64,000 nucleotides of DNA from Agreia sp. COWG (lineage in GTDB: Bacteria > Actinomycetota > Actinomycetes > Actinomycetales > Microbacteriaceae): the NCBI RefSeq assembly GCF_904528075.1, contig NZ_LR882035.1, positions 2,108,001 to 2,172,000 of the forward strand. Reading direction: 5' to 3'. The position numbers were made by a program, and so were the translations under genes. Each line of letters begins with the position of its first letter. Within the stretch, counting starts at the first letter, position 1. Below are positions 63,510 to 64,000 of the stretch, one piece after another. The notes below the pieces were generated by a model. That model ran no database searches. It saw only the letters and a program-made list of their open reading frames with translations, and was not told where the DNA came from.

Positions 63510-64000
63510 ATGGGCAAGGGAACAATCGTTTTCGCGGGCGGCGGAGTCGCCGGCATCGCATGGGAGCTGGGTGTGGTGCATGGTCTCCTCGACGCCGATC
63601 CGGTTCTCGTCGAGAAGCTGTTCGCATCCGGCACCCGCTTTGTCGGCACCTCGGCCGGGTCTGCGGTCGCCGCCCAGCTCGCCTCCTCGGCAGGCATCGC
63701 CGACTCGTATGCGGCGCAGCTCGAGGAGGAGACGGCCGAGATCGGCGCCGACGTCGACATGGCCGAGCTTCAACAGCGGTTCGTCGACGCGATCGAGGGC
63801 GCGAGATCGCCCACGGAGGCTCTGCAGGGCATCGGCCGCCTCGCACTCGAGACGCCGTCTGTCGACGAGCAGGTGCGCCTCGACGTGATCGGCGCCCGTC
63901 TCGCCGAGCCCGGGTGGCCAGAGCGCGATCTGCGCATCACCGCCGTCGACGTGACCACCGGCGAGTTCGCCGTCTTCGACCGCACGAGCGGCGTCGACCT
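63510..64000 (+). CDS. Patatin-like phospholipase (N-terminal part; runs off window)
   Basis: The first 163 residues are present. FAGGGVAGIAWELGVVHGL gives the oxyanion-hole glycines, and GTSAGSAVAAQL the nucleophile Ser48 in GxSxG. The catalytic Asp of the Ser-Asp dyad is outside the window. I choose ATG 63510 because GAGGGAG lies 7 nt upstream; ATG 63504 would add two residues. Probably a lipid acyl hydrolase. It is divergent from the five-gene operon. Confidence 0.87.
   Translation, partial: MGKGTIVFAGGGVAGIAWELGVVHGLLDADPVLVEKLFASGTRFVGTSAGSAVAAQLASSAGIADSYAAQLEEETAEIGADVDMAELQQRFVDAIEGARSPTEALQGIGRLALETPSVDEQVRLDVIGARLAEPGWPERDLRITAVDVTTGEFAVFDRTSGVD

Overview
The window is high-G+C DNA with dense, short-spaced genes, many GTG starts and many leaderless-looking promoters. 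It also carries a mycoredoxin, a DUF1906 cell-wall protein with a GWAIDP-type surface repeat nearby, a PMT-type O-mannosyltransferase and an IdeR/DtxR-like iron box. Together these point to an actinobacterium, most likely a Microbacteriaceae chromosome (inference). It reads as chromosomal core plus small accessory modules. I see no transposase, phage gene, CRISPR array or plasmid gene.

Layout. 1-11 kb: mfd (its 3' part lies outside the window), a small membrane protein, pth-rplY, an EamA exporter divergent from a LysR regulator, a 2-hydroxyacid dehydrogenase, gnd, mycoredoxin and prsA-glmU. 12.6-22 kb: cell-envelope and stress genes: two convergent LysM lipoproteins, a siderophore-interacting reductase under a DtxR-like box, cardiolipin synthase behind a 17-codon leader ORF, a TetR/oxidoreductase pair with two dyad operators, a Tat-exported peptidoglycan-binding DUF1906 protein, tRNA-Gln(TTG), and a MarR gene joined to a secreted lysozyme-like protein. 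22-40.3 kb: argG, an ABC-F ATPase, an M20 peptidase, apt, an ABC-2 exporter, ispE, a BMP-type nucleoside ABC transporter with a nucleoside hydrolase, then ksgA-tatD-metG-rsmI. 40.3-44.7 kb: GtrA, O-mannosyltransferase, YeiH-type exporter, RDD protein, hydrolase. 44.8-49.5 kb: an ABC exporter, a guanidinium-type SMR exporter behind a guanidine-III riboswitch, and the mesX-mesD pair for folate-independent methionine synthesis. 49.5-56.9 kb: an XRE/SDR pair with a centred dyad, serine dehydratase, MOSC and rhodanese proteins, and a DeoR-galT-galK module. 56.8-63.4 kb: a tightly coupled five-gene operon (cysteine-synthase-like enzyme, LLM flavin monooxygenase, HAL/PAL-family protein with an altered MIO motif, aldo/keto reductase, YyaL protein). 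The window ends inside a patatin-like phospholipase gene.

Most striking observations: (1) the guanidine-III riboswitch with a hairpin over the gdx Shine-Dalgarno sequence; (2) the five-gene operon, whose MIO-family member has Ala-Ser-Asp where the cofactor-forming Ala-Ser-Gly is expected; (3) pth with no canonical start, probably CTG, and a 15-bp hairpin over its first codons; (4) the leaderless 17-codon ORF ending in TGATG on the cls start; (5) about twenty genes with a -10-like hexamer 6-7 nt before the start codon.
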